Positions 33,996 to 44,422 are shown, numbered from the stretch's first letter. The stretch is 64,000 nt of DNA from Branchiostoma floridae (GCF_000003815.2 NC_049983.1:16452059-16516058); one strand, 5' to 3'. A program made the numbers and translations. Notes: generated by a model not told the origin, from the letters alone.

Positions 33996-34293
33996 GAAGA
34001 GTTGGGTCCCACTATATTGGCCGGGCTGAGACGCAGTGCCTATTCACGGGCGCGATCCCGCTACTGATCGACACGGGGACTTTTGCCTGCTTTGTTTCCA
34101 ACCTGGGCCGGTGCGTCCCTCCTTAGACGACCTGGTTGCCCTGGGCTCCCCCGGGGTAACCATATCGATGCCGAACTTAGCGTGGACGCCCGATCGCCAT
34201 AGGACAGCACGCCGCAGAACCCCCGGCATCAAGCGGTCCACCAACCCCAGCCTCCAGGTAGCTGGATTACAGGCGCGCGCCACCACGCCCAGC
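33996..34293 (-). ncRNA. SRP RNA: Signal recognition particle RNA (7SL)
   Basis: The reverse strand matches vertebrate 7SL RNA from end to end. The 5' Alu domain starts GCTGGGCGTGGTGGCGCGCG then CCTGTAATCC. The central part has GCGATCGGGCGTCC and CTAAGTTCGGCATC. The S domain has CTAAGGAGG (helix 6 GNAR loop), ACCGGCCCAGG and GGAAAC. The 3' part has GATCAGTAGCGGGATCGCGC, then CGTGAATAG. Length is 298 nt against about 300 in vertebrates. A run of seven T on the transcribed strand follows at 33995-33989, fitting a Pol III terminator. It is the RNA scaffold of the particle that targets nascent secretory chains to the ER. It lacks the deletion of the middle that marks Alu-type pseudogenes, so it is probably functional. 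Confidence 0.95.
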
Positions 34294-34319
34294 TGAAAGT
34301 TGCGTTTCCAAATGGAGGC

Positions 34320-34325
34320 TTTAAA
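34320..34325 (-). promoter_or_regulatory. TATA-like element upstream of the SRP RNA gene
   Basis: TTTAAA lies 27-32 bases before the SRP RNA 5' end, the distance expected for the upstream TATA-like element of Pol III 7SL genes. Confidence 0.45.
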
Positions 34326-34634
34326 CCGATGTATCGCGTGATCCAGATGTGTTTCTCCCAAAAATCGCTAGAAGGTGCTGTTGCAAGTAGCCTATCGATT
34401 AGTTGAAGGAGTGTCCTTATACCCCTGTCACATTTGGCGAAAATCGATCGGACGACAATTCTGCGGCAATCGCCCGAGCCTCGCTTATAATAATAACTTT
34501 ATTGCACAACAATTTTACAAGGTACAAAGTATGGCTTATTTTTGACAGTGACGGTTTTCAGGTGAAAAATACGCGCAACCCTCTGTGACTCTGCTGATCT
34601 TAAATATGGCCGATGTTCCACCGAAGATCGTGGA

Positions 34635-34760
34635 TCATGTGACAGGGGCATCAGCTGTGAGGATTCCGCAGACTTTCATGATCTCGTGTTCGGAGAATTC
34701 GTCCATGCCTAACGTCTGGCGGATCACACGCACCACGTTCCGCCCCACACAGTCTCCATT
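34635..34760 (-). pseudogene. Orphan exon resembling a SET/MYND (SMYD-type) protein segment
   Basis: After acceptor TTCTTTTTCCAG an open phase-0 frame reads NGDCVGRNVVRVIRQTLGMD, then EFSEHEIMKVCGILTADAP, and a TGA at 34637-34635. The pattern of a helical segment ending VCGIL plus N/D-A recalls the pre-SET insert of SMYD-type methyltransferases (VCGILxxNAxEV), but the SET core (NHxCxPN) is absent nearby. No donor is seen before the stop and no companion exons were found. It is probably a stranded exon or truncated pseudogene. Family assignment rests on recall of motif shape only. Confidence 0.35.
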
Positions 34761-35384
34761 CTGGAAAAAGAAATCATTCTCAAGTGTAGTTTTGGCATGT
34801 TACGCGGATAGCTTCGGCTCTTCTTTCACTGGTCGTACATATCAGTAGCCTGAGTATGGTACTCAGGCTACCGACATGTACGGCCATCCTCCGTATAGTG
34901 ACCGCTGGCTCAATATTTTCGCACCCAGGCCAGGATATCAGTTCTGTAATAGTACAAGCTGCGTGCGTTTTGATTGTCGCACGCTTCATTCAATGGGGGA
35001 AAAAAACTTTTGCCGTTTTAAGGGAATGCGTCAACTCTTGTGGAATAGCGGAATAGCTGATACATGAATTAATATGCCAAGACGTAGTGCCTTTTATTTT
35101 GGGTTGGAATAGTTGGTTGAGTAGTTTGTGGAATCATAGCATATGCCCCCAAAATCAATTTCGCCAAAAACACATCGCTTATCACACTTGCTAGCCAATT
35201 AGTCATGCCATTTCGCAGCAGATTATGAGAATTGTGTGCTCAAAGCTTGACCCTCGCAACTCCATCCTCTCCTTGCCGTGCAATATTAGTCTGTGCACCG
35301 TTAGATTGATGCAAACGCTGATAAAGATACTAGAATATTGGCGTTGAAAGGCAAAGAAAATTAGTTGGTTCGTCATCATCAAAG
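34761..35384. other. Intergenic stretch between the SMYD-like fragment and the CRE cluster
   Basis: Contains the short inverted repeat AGCCTGAGTATGGTACTCAGGCT at about 34850-34870. Otherwise nothing recognised. Confidence 0.4.
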
Positions 35385-35529
35385 TGACGTTTCATGTGGT
35401 CCAAGCTTTGTGACGTAACAATACGTCACGTGACGTAGGTAAAACGGAATGTTTAGGATCATGGGAAGGCTTTGTGACGTAATCACGCCCTACCTGTGTG
35501 CTAACAGATGCAGTGCTTATGACGTCATA
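35385..35529 (+). promoter_or_regulatory. Cluster of CRE/ATF-type sites upstream of the Cys-repeat gene
   Basis: Within 145 bp: TGACGT at 35385, TGACGTAA at 35411, the 16-bp palindrome TACGTCACGTGACGTA at 35422-35437 (E-box CACGTG between two CRE halves), TGACGTAATCACG at 35475, and full CRE palindrome TATGACGTCATA at 35518-35529. A further TTACGTCA lies at 35744 just after the first exon. The cluster sits 120-270 bp before the proposed start codon. Confidence 0.55.
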
Positions 35530-35652
35530 ACAAGACTTTTTTCATCTCAGTGCAAAGAGATCCAACTGCGGATGTGCATTTTCATTCTCCTACTGGCTTT
35601 TTCATTTGCGTCTTGAAATTCGTTAAGTTATGTTGTTTGATTTAGTGAGAAA

Positions 35653-38600
35653 ATGATAGGCTTGATGTTAGTGACCACTGGGGTACTCCAGGACTTAATG
35701 ACGAGGTCTATCAACGTCCTGCTGAGGTCAGGTAAGTGCAACGTTACGTCATCCCTTCACTTACTATCAAACCGGGTCCGTTCCACAGCGTCAACGTTCT
35801 AGAGAACGTAAAGACAACGGTCTTGCATAGGTATACGTGTTGAAAATAAAACGTTTTCACATTACCGTGTTACTACATAGGAGACAACGTCTGAAAAAAT
35901 TGTATTATCAAGGAACAAAATCAGCCCCACATTTCTCATTACATGTGAAGGATACACAACTAGCCGGATACATAACTACTTTGACGTCCGAGCGATTTAT
36001 TGCTTTCTTAGATGGAAGGCGGAGGAAGGCGTTCAGCAACACCGCTTACTGAACACAAATGGAACAGTAACCTTTTGTTCTAGAACTAATTTTTCCTAGA
36101 TATAGTACAACGTTTCTGGTATGTCAAATTCAAGAACACAGTTTTCCGAAAAGGAAAATGTGGTTTCTTTCGGGTTGGATACAAAAACCTTTTCACGATA
36201 CCGAGTTACTCAATGGGAGACAAGGTCTAAAAATATATGTGCGCAAGTAAAAGAATCAGCCCAAGAATTTCCATGACATCATAATATGTAATATTACATC
36301 ATAATATGTACTATTATTTAGACGTTCGATTTAATGCTTTCTCATACTGAAGGCGGGAGACGGGGTTCAGAAACACTGCTTAGAACAACGTCACAGTTCC
36401 GAACCGGGGCCCGGCCGGGCTGTTTGTAGGAACTAAGAATAGAAATGTATGCACAAATATGCACAAATAATGTCCACGACTATTCCTTTTACGTCTTGCG
36501 TAGGTTGTTGTACTTTTTTCATACTTTTTTTCATTTTTTGCGTAGGTTGTTGTACTTTTTTCATACTTTTTGTTCCCGAAACCTGTCCGGCCGGGCCCCG
36601 GTTTTGAAATGACACGTATGAATATGCATGAAACAATACCCTTTTGTTCTAGAACAAACTCATTCTTAGATATCGTACAAAACTTGCAGATATAGAAATG
36701 AATTCAAGAACAAAGTTTTAAGAAAATTCCATAGTCACCGTTTAGTGATGTTTAAAAGGTTGACATGCTCTGATAATGCTTAAATGACATAACGTATATA
36801 TTTTCAGTCGCAGTATCAGCACAGACTGTCAGGCCTGAGACTACTGCGTGCAAGACAGACATGCGCAATGGCTCTGACGTGGCTGCTGAGTCCGAGACGA
36901 AGCCGGAGAGTCGCGAGAGTCTAAATGGACCAGGCGCATGCGCACCTACGGATGAGGCCCCACAGACCAGTGTAGCAGGAAAGTCCGCATCACCGGCAGA
37001 TGTTGTAGGTAAGAATGGTTTTGGTCAAGACATTTTGGTCGTAATTTAGAACTTTACAACTTTAGAACTTTATTAAAATCACCACCTTGCAGGCATTTAG
37101 CCTGAATTGTGTTGGTGTTTACAAACTTCGTTATTAACATTGTTTATAAAGTTATTACAATTCTAAAAACACTTGAAATTGAGACATAATAATTTTGCTA
37201 AGCAACACAAATTGCAGACTTTAAATGAATATATACAATATTGGTAAAGATGAGTAAGACACAAGTCATACGACAGTTGATGTGAAAGTGCCTTAACTGT
37301 GATTCAACAGAGCAAGGGCCCTGGGGATAAACGATTGGGAATTTGCAATAAGTTAAACAAAGGTTGCAAATAGAATGAAGTGTGCTATACATGACTTTTC
37401 TTTTCAAAACATGTATTGATATTGACCTAGAATTACTAATCATATATATATGCAAACAAGGGATCTACTGGTACTGTGCCGTTTCGTATTTCGCCTTCCA
37501 ACATAAGAGGGGCTTACACAGATTACTACAACACATAAAACATGAAACTTTTAATATAGAATGAGTCTTTCCTAAGCCTAACTGTTTTAGAACTCCTGCA
37601 GCAATGTCGATATACTTTCTAAAAAAAGTGAAAATGTGTCCTGATTTGTAGGACACCTCATAGCTAAGGCTTAGGTCACATTTAAAAAAAGGGGCCCGGC
37701 CGGGCAGCTATAGGGAGCAAAGCAAATAATAGAAAAGACATCAAAATACACAAGATGTCAAAATAAGATTCAAGGGCATACTTTGTGTATTTTTCTTGGT
37801 ATACAATTTGATTTCTCGTTTCTTGAAACATCCCGGTCGGGCCCCGGCTTGGAAATGTGACCCAGGCCTAAAGAGAAATGATGATTTAACGTTAAATGTT
37901 TTGCATTATTTTGCAGACAACCGGAGTGGCCGTGGCACAGATGACACCATGGCCAGTGTCGGAGTCTGCGACGACACCACGGCCAGTGTCCGTGTCTGCG
38001 ACGACACCACGGCCAGTGTCCGTGTCTGCGACGACACCACGGCCAGTGTCCGTGTCTGCGACGACACCACGGCCAGTGTCCGTGTCTGCGACGACACCAC
38101 GGCCAGTGTCCGTGTCTGCGACGACACCACGGCCAGTGTCCGTGTCTGCGACGACACCAAGGCCAGTGTCCGTGTCTGCGACGACACCAAGGCCAGTGTC
38201 CGTGTCTGCGACGACACCACGGCCAGTGTCCGTGTCTGCGACGACACCACGGCCAGTGTCCGTGTCTGCGACGACACCACGGCCAGTGTCCGTGTCTGCG
38301 ACGACACCACGGCCAGTGTCCGTGTCTGCGACGACACCATGGCCAGTGTCCGTGTCTGCGACGACACCAAGGCCAGTGTCCGTGTCTGCGACGACACCAT
38401 GGCCAGTGTCCGTGTCTGCGACGACACCACGGCCATTGTCGGAGTCTACGACAAGAAGCCGGAGAGTCGCGAGAGCCTGAATGGGCCAGGCGCATGCGCA
38501 CCTATGGGTGACGCACCACAAGCCAGGAGGGCCGGAAAGTCCGCATCACCGGCAGGTGTTGTAGGTGAGAATGGTTTTGGTCAAGGAAATTCTGATCGTT

Positions 38601-39330
38601 ATTTGCAAGAATGAAAAAATAAAATTAAAAAAAGAAGTGTGTAATATTTGTCTTTTGTTTTGAAATTATAGATCAATATTGAACCAGAACTACTCCTTAT
38701 ATGTATATATGCAAGTAAAGGATCTACTAGTACTGTACCATTTCGTATTTCGGCTTCTAAGTTGGGAGGGGCTTACACAGATTACTACAACACATTAAAC
38801 GTGAAACTTTTGATAGAGAACGAGTCTTTCCTAAACCTAGCTGCAGCAATGTCAATATCCTTTCTAAAAAAAGGTGAAAATATGTTTGCTTGTCCTGATT
38901 TTCTGAGACATCTCATAGCTAAAGAGAACTAATGCTTTAAATGTTTTGCATTCTTTTTGTAGTCCTTACAGGTCGACCTGCTCCGGTCAACCTGCCCCGT
39001 CAAAGCTCTCTGGTGCCTACCCCTGCACGGTCTACAGGCGACCGGGATGGACAGCGTCCAGCCAACAAGACCGGTGCCAGGAAGAAGGTAACCTTCGCAC
39101 CGTCTACAGACGATCGGGATGCCCAGCATTCAGCTGACAAGAGTAGTGCCAGGAAGAAGGAAACTGGCGGCTCAGCCGGGGGTACAAAGCTGAAGGCGAA
39201 GGAAGCGCAGAAGGTGGGGAAGATGAGAAGAGGAGGCAGGAGGCAGGCGCCGGCGAAGTCTCGGGAGGCGGCAAAGTCTCACGAGAAGAAAAAGTATGGT
39301 AAGAAGGCGGCTAAGAAGGCTCGTTTGTAG
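35653..39330 (+). CDS. Cys-bearing 10-residue repeat protein with Lys-rich tail, four exons, 431 aa
   Basis: Exons 35653-35731, 36808-37008, 37917-38564 and 38963-39330 are all phase 1 with GT-AG ends; the sum is 1296 nt including TAG. Exon 1 gives the hydrophobic start MIGLMLVTTGVLQDLMTRSI; it is the least certain exon and may be a signal or anchor. Exons 2 and 3 end in homologous segments (KPESRESLNGPGACAP, AGKSASPA, VVG). Exon 3 also encodes 17 units of DDTTASVRVC, 16 of them with one Cys. Exon 4 is basic: two ARKK segments, then RRGGRRQAPAKSREAAKSHE and a KKYGKKAAKKARL end. No known domain is recognised. An extracellular disulfide-linked or a structural protein is possible, but this is a guess. 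Confidence 0.55.
36389..36615. mobile_element. GC-ended MITE, copy A
   Basis: Termini CGTCACAGTTCCGAACCGGG and (reversed) CGTGTCATTTCAAAACCGGG, both continuing into GCCCGGCCGG. A 42-bp internal unit (TTTTGCGTAGGTTGTTGTAC) is duplicated. In intron 1 of the Cys-repeat gene. Confidence 0.7.
37673..37868. mobile_element. GC-ended MITE, copy B
   Basis: GGTCACATTT with GGGGCCCGGCCGGGC at left; reversed right end GGCCTGGGTCACATTTCCAA, then GCCGGGGCCCGACCGGG. Lies 48 bp before exon 3 of the Cys-repeat gene. Confidence 0.7.
37940..38449 (+). repeat. Coding 30-bp minisatellite, 17 units
   Basis: Units of GACGACACCACGGCCAGTGT plus CCGTGTCTGC encode DDTTASVRVC. Variation is almost confined to one codon (ACG, AAG or ATG: T, K or M), while the other bases are fixed. 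The first and last units are the most diverged (GGAGTCTGC, GGAGTCTAC). Being a multiple of three without stops, it leaves several frames open on both strands. Confidence 0.95.
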
Positions 39331-39494
39331 CGCAGAAGGTAGCAGAGAGTGCTGACATGTACGCGGTGGCGAGCCTTTCCAAACGCACGGATCGGAACCA
39401 GGGTGTCTGCAGCTATGTACCCACTCACGCCGAATCTGATCTTCCGTGCACCGGACAGTAGCTTAGTAATCAGTAGATATGTAAGCAGTAAGCA

Positions 39495-39920
39495 GCAGAT
39501 ACGTCCGAACAGACTGGTTGGTTTTGCGTGTAAAAGTCGCTCCTTTCGTATCTGAGAGAGGTGATGTTATCGAGGACATGATACAATGTTCTTGATATTG
39601 ATTATATAGTATATTGTGATATTGATGTACATTGAACGTATATATACTTCTGTGCGTACAGACCGGTCAGTTTTGCGTGTAAAACACGCTCCTTTCGTAT
39701 CTGAGAGAGGTGATGTTATCAAGGACATGATACAATGTCTTGATATTATATGCATATCGAATGATGATATTGATATATGTTGAACGTATGTGGTATGTCT
39801 TCTGTGCATCAATAGATACACACGAACAGACCGGGTAGTTTTGTGTGTAAAATTAACCCCCTTCGTAGCCGAGAGAGGAGATATTATCAAGGACATGATA
39901 CAATGTTCTTGATATAGGAT
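39495..39920 (+). repeat. Three tandem 3' UTR units of 150-170 bp
   Basis: Units starting near 39502, 39656 and 39823 share GAACAGACYGGTYRGTTTTG, TTTCGTATCTGAGAGAGGTG and AAGGACATGATACAATGT. They lie between the stop codon and the poly(A) signal of the Cys-repeat gene, so they are probably in its 3' UTR. Confidence 0.8.
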
Positions 39921-40076
39921 ATGAATATATGAAGCTTTGTCACACATATGAAGTTGTAAACTACAGGTAGAATTTTATCCTGTAGTGCATAAATTCCACG
40001 TGGTATTATATCCGTGTATTTAGAAGTCTACTATGTCTCAGCTATAAAGTTGCTGACGTTGTGAAGTACACATTAG

Positions 40077-40082
40077 AATAAA
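40077..40082 (+). terminator. Polyadenylation signal of the Cys-repeat gene
   Basis: AATAAA about 750 bases after the stop codon; no closer hexamer was noticed. Confidence 0.45.
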
Positions 40083-40156
40083 AGAACATGTTATTGTTGT
40101 CATGACACCGTGGTTCGTAGTTTTACTTATGGCCTGTATAGTAGTACAAATGAATG

Positions 40157-40248
40157 TTTTGAGAAAGAAAGAGGAAGAGAGGCAGAGAGAGAAAGAGGGA
40201 GAGAGAAAGGGAGAAAGACAGAAGGAAAGAGATGGAGAGGGGGGAAAA
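40157..40248 (+). repeat. Polypurine (GA-rich) tract
   Basis: About 90 bases almost entirely of A and G (GAAAGAGGAAGAGAGGCAGA pattern), a simple-sequence tract capable of triplex structure. Confidence 0.8.
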
Positions 40249-40359
40249 CATTCAGCACCAGGGACAGGCCTATTCAGCTGAGTGCCGACAGTACTAACTG
40301 CAGAATACACTATCAAGTTACGCCATCATGGCCCATTCACGCTTCTGGGCTAAAGTAGA

Positions 40360-41950
40360 AATGTTTATGTCTTCTATTTTACATTACCCTAATGTTGACA
40401 TTCATGGGGTTTTATTGAAGTTTTCTTCTTGTGTCTCATTGTTATGATAAGATACTCCTACATTTACTTCCTTCCCTTTTCTGACCAACATGTTCCCTTT
40501 CACGCGTTACCTACCTTTTATTTGTCCCATAAGCGCTGAATAAAATAGCCCAACGGTTTGCCTCAAGCTATCATCCTGTTACCAAATTCCATTTAATTTA
40601 GTTTTCACTGAAAGCTGGCAGAGGAAATGAGGAAAGAAATGGACAAAGCTGAACAAAGAAAAATTGTATCCGAGGCTCCAACATAAAGGGGTCGAGAAAT
40701 GCTGTATAACGTTGGACTAACTGGACAGTTGTTAAGCTAGCCTGGAATCTAGCCTTGTTAGCTTTGGTTCACTCCCGACGTTTTCAAGGAAAAGAGGGAT
40801 TTTCAAGGATTTTCAGTGGCACTAAGATTCCCATTTTGTTGCCCTCTTCTTCGCAACGGAACTCTGACGTCAGCCCGTAACAAGTTTCTTTCACCGCGGC
40901 CGAGAAAATAGCCTGGGCATTTCTTTGTCACACAACGTTACCTGAGGCCGTTATCTGATCCCTTCTAAGGTCAAAGGACATGGGGAAAGATTAGAAGTCG
41001 CTAGGTACGATCGCTTCTAAGATTCTTCTATTTTCCACGCGAAAGGACTAGAAAAACGCTGAAATTTTTGACAATGTTCAATCCAGGCATGCGTCGTAAC
41101 CAGTAACTGTTTGGACTCAGTCGTATATGAGGATCAACTGGAAAAAGGTGTGAAGGGGGATTCCAGGGAGGCAACGAGTAGCTGAAGAATCGCCATCGTT
41201 ACTCAGCCAAGCACACGGCTTCGGCCTGCAGCAGTCTCCACAAGAAGCTGGAGGAGGGTTTTTGAGGTTAGTTTTAAAAACCAGGTTGCTGGCATGTGGT
41301 TTTGCAGGTAGGCTAGTACTCGAAGAGATGAAGTGAGGCGGGGCTAAGGTATCCAACTGTTACTGTTTGTAAGGAAAGAAAATTGAGCATGCAGGCCAGT
41401 GGAAAGTCAGTTAAGCTACATGTACATGATGCCATCAAAACCCAAATTATTGACGCTTTGGTAACATTTTGATTAGATCGGGGGGATTAGATAACCATGA
41501 AGTAGGATACATGTAGTTCCAAAGGTATTCACACACACGATGATAAAACTAAGGGCATATCTTGAACAAGAACGTCCATAGTGTTAGGAGAAATGACTTA
41601 GTTGCAAGCCAAAGTGTATGTAGGGTAGAGCCGTAAGATTTTCTTAACCTGGTGTCAGACACACGTTTTAGGAACAAATTAGGGTAAAATTCTTGTCAGT
41701 TAAGGTGATTTGCACCTGTGAAATATCTTTTTTGTACTCTATTGTTTACTTGCATGCAACACGATACGAAGGTCACTGTGAGGTTACATGCTACACCATC
41801 GTCCTTCCTTACACAACTAAGACTGAGACATACCATGTCAGAAACATCCATGGTCCGTTTGGTTTGTTCTGCATGGCCGGTAAACCGCCATTGGGCGTGA
41901 CACACCGGACTAAAGACTAAAGGGTACCGGTTTGATCCACTCACACCAGG
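40360..41950. other. Intergenic stretch, nothing supported
   Basis: No exon or RNA gene recognised. TTTTTGACAATGTTC and similar runs are low complexity. It may contain the unseen 5' UTR exon of the downstream glycosyltransferase. Confidence 0.35.
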
Positions 41951-41958
41951 ATGGACCC

Positions 41959-42168
41959 TAGCCTCGATACCAGACTGTTTCCAGGGCCTGCACAGCCGAA
42001 CTCCTCGGTTGGTTCCAGGGCCAACATGCCCCCAAATAAATTCTATAACACGTCCCCCTGTGACCGGACCTAACTCAGGGGCCTGTGGTAAAATTCCTGG
42101 AAGGTATGTGAGCCTTGAAGATAGCTAAAGCCGAGGAGCTACCCTAAAACAGTCTGGCATCCAAGCTA
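41959..42168. mobile_element. hAT-type MITE relative of the 3.1-kb copy
   Basis: Termini TAGCCTCGATACCAGACTGT and (reversed) TAGCTTGGATGCCAGACTGT. Flanks ATGGACCC and GTGGACCC match at 7 of 8 positions, as expected for an aged 8-bp duplication. Confidence 0.65.
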
Positions 42169-42176
42169 GTGGACCC

Positions 42177-42281
42177 TTACTCTTTTTCATTAAATGTTGT
42201 ATCATTTATTGTGACCTGTACTGAACCCAGTGGGTATGAATGTACAATAAAGGTCTTCATTCATTCATTCATTCATTCATT
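42177..42281 (+). mobile_element. Non-LTR retrotransposon 3' tail with (ATTC)n
   Basis: TTATTGTGACCTGTACTGAA leads to AATAAAGG, then six repeats of CATT. A LINE tail ending in a short microsatellite is usual for CR1/L2-type 5'-truncated copies. A similar GTGACCTGTATTTAAAGCTG stands at 31921 before lectin exon 5. Confidence 0.45.
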
Positions 42282-42484
42282 AAAATGCGGTGGATCTTTT
42301 AGCGAGGTGTGGCTTTCCACAGAAACGGAGACTCCAGCCTCACGTCCCATCCGATAGGACGTCATTACCTTAAAGACATTTTCACTCTAGTCGATCGAGA
42401 AAATAGGTCTTAAGCAATGCTAGGATCGATCCGGAATTAAAGTCCCGCAGCTCCAGATTCTTCAGAGCTCTGAAATGAATATCA

Positions 42485-42860
42485 TCCGTTTCTTGATAAC
42501 CTCCATAAAAAGGAGGTATAGTTTTTTGGTGTGTCTGTCTGTCTTTGTGTGTGTCAGTGTGTTTCCGGATATTTGTGGTCACCATAACTCTAGAACCTCT
42601 GGATGGATTGTAATGATAGTTGATATGTGGGTAGGTGTTGCAAAGACGAAGGTCAGGGTTGATTTTGGGGCCCCTGGTGTGTCACCTTGGTACTGCAGCA
42701 GAACTTCGATTTTTCATATCCTTTGACCTGGACATGCGATGGTTTTGATTTTTCTATGGCAGATAGCTTGTGATGTAAAGTGATGTAAAAAAGAAATGAT
42801 ATATGTTTGTATAATCAGAATATTTCATGGATGTATGACGTCTCCGAACTCTTGTTGTAT
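42485..42860. repeat. Dispersed repeat starting at an AACCTCC hairpin, copy 1
   Basis: AACCTCCATAAAAAGGAGGTATA, a GTCT-rich stretch and the TTGGGGCCCC/ACCTTGGTACTGCAGCAGAA block lead to an end near TTCATGGATGTATGACGTCT, CGAACTCTTG. The same order is seen at 51935-53013. Confidence 0.5.
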
Positions 42861-43010
42861 CATGCACTGCCTTAAAAGTATAAAGCTCTCTCAAAGTGGC
42901 TGATTAGCCTAAGAATGAAATTGATCTGGCCTTTACATCATCATCATTTCATTTTCTTTTGTTTATTTACAGGAGGTCTGAAAACCAGCACTCGAAAATT
43001 CGAAGCCACC

Positions 43011-44003
43011 ATGCTCGCACCAGGTTTTAGAGCTTCTTCCAGAATATTTACATGGTTCCTTATGGCATCACTGTTAGGCATAATTAGCCTCATAGTACTA
43101 GTAGTATGGGTCATCGGTTACCATGGCAACCCCTATTCAGAGACCGCAAATCAGAAATATTCATCTGAAGTCGTTAAAAAGCCGATTAACCCACATCCCT
43201 ATAGGTTCACCATGGCTCACGAGGACAAGTGCGAACGCGACGGAAATGACGTTTTCCTCGTCATCATTGTGCACACGGCACACGACCACGTGACTCAACG
43301 TCAAGCAATCAGAGCCACCTGGGCGAACGAGTCAAACACCCCTGGGGTCGAGATCAAGACACTATTTGCCCTGGGAACGACAGATCAGCAAGATCTCCAA
43401 CGGGAAGTAGAGAAAGAAGACGCCATATTCGGGGACATCATTCAAGAAAATTTCCTAGATTCGTACAAGAATCTGACACTTAAGGCGGTGATGACTTTGA
43501 AATGGTTCCTGGATTTCTGTCCGAACGCGGCGTACCTCATGAAAATTGACGACGATACATACGTGAACCTTGACAACCTGATTGCTACGCTGCTGGGGAT
43601 GGAACAAAAATCTCAACTTGTACTTGGCAATATTCACACAAAAGACAAACCAATACGTAAAGTCGAAAACAAATGGTATCTGTCAAGGTATTCGTTCTTG
43701 AGAGAGTCGCTCCCATCGTTCGCTTCCGGAGGATCTGGTTACGTCATTTCCGGTGACATCGTGCGGAGTTTATACGAAACATCACTTCGCACCAAATACA
43801 TATATCTTGAAGACGTGTTTATCGGTATGTGCCTGGAAACGTTGGGCATCACGCCCGTACACAACGGAGGCTTCCTCTGTTGCCAGAGGGTGGACATAGA
43901 TGACCGGTACCCCTGCGCATATCAACACCATATTACTGTACACGGTCTTTCAGCATTGGGCATGTCCGTCCTTTCAAGGGCTGAGAGGGAATGTGTGCTG
44001 TGA
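43011..44003 (+). CDS. Beta-1,3-galactosyltransferase-like protein (GT31), 330 aa
   Basis: Single coding exon. A strong acceptor TTGTTTATTTACAG at 42972 precedes an ideal start context GCCACCATG, so a 5' UTR exon must lie upstream. It is a type II Golgi protein: cytoplasmic head of about 16 residues, anchor TWFLMASLLGIISLIVLVVW, short stem, then the GT31 catalytic domain. Family motifs are RQAIRATW, YLMKIDDDTYVNLDNL (the DDD metal/UDP site) and YLEDVFIGMCLETLGI. Length is typical (310-350). By family knowledge it transfers Gal or GlcNAc in beta-1,3 linkage from a UDP-sugar to glycan acceptors; which sugar cannot be told from sequence. Coding exons without introns are common in this family. 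No defect is seen. Confidence 0.9.
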   Translation: MLAPGFRASSRIFTWFLMASLLGIISLIVLVVWVIGYHGNPYSETANQKYSSEVVKKPINPHPYRFTMAHEDKCERDGNDVFLVIIVHTAHDHVTQRQAIRATWANESNTPGVEIKTLFALGTTDQQDLQREVEKEDAIFGDIIQENFLDSYKNLTLKAVMTLKWFLDFCPNAAYLMKIDDDTYVNLDNLIATLLGMEQKSQLVLGNIHTKDKPIRKVENKWYLSRYSFLRESLPSFASGGSGYVISGDIVRSLYETSLRTKYIYLEDVFIGMCLETLGITPVHNGGFLCCQRVDIDDRYPCAYQHHITVHGLSALGMSVLSRAERECVL

Positions 44004-44393
44004 CCCGCAAGATGGCAACGTTTTATTCCATAACAACAAAAAACCGAAATACTTATTGTACATTGTCTACTTTTAGAATTCAACTTTTTTTGCAACACAA
44101 AATGTAAGCCATAGAATTGTCGGCGTAACCCATCATCAGCATTCGTAAAGTAGACGTCTAGTAACAAGACAAGATCTTTTCTTGGTATCATACATGAACA
44201 TGTCATAAACTCAGTTTTCACTTTTTTACCACAGTGACAACATTGCAGTACAACTTGAGGCAGCTAAAAGTTAGTCTTGAATGTTTTCAAGATTAAAGAA
44301 ATTCTAAAGCATCACTTACCAACGAAAAGAAGGTTCGACATCAGTGCCACCACGTGTTTTGTTTGTGTATTTTATGTCAAGTTGTTTGCTTGA

Positions 44394-44422
44394 TGTGTGT
44401 GTGTGTGTGTGTGTGTGTGTGT
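44394..44422 (+). repeat. (TG)n microsatellite
   Basis: About 14 TG dinucleotides downstream of the GT31 gene. Confidence 0.95.

Noticed and set aside
34044-34361. 105-codon minus ORF over the SRP RNA gene, and the impression of an Alu/human contaminant
   Set aside because: The sequence follows 7SL through the S domain and has its own divergence, so it is a genuine SRP RNA gene and not Alu or coding.
37940-38449. CRISPR-like array (regular 30-bp period)
   Set aside because: Units abut with no unique spacers and lie in a eukaryotic coding exon; it is a minisatellite.
37770-38521. Long minus-strand ORFs of 176-243 codons rich in HWPWCRRRHG, SSQTRTLA or VADTDTGRG
   Set aside because: They are mirror translations of the 30-bp coding array, open only because the unit is a multiple of three without stops. 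They lack matching splice signals.
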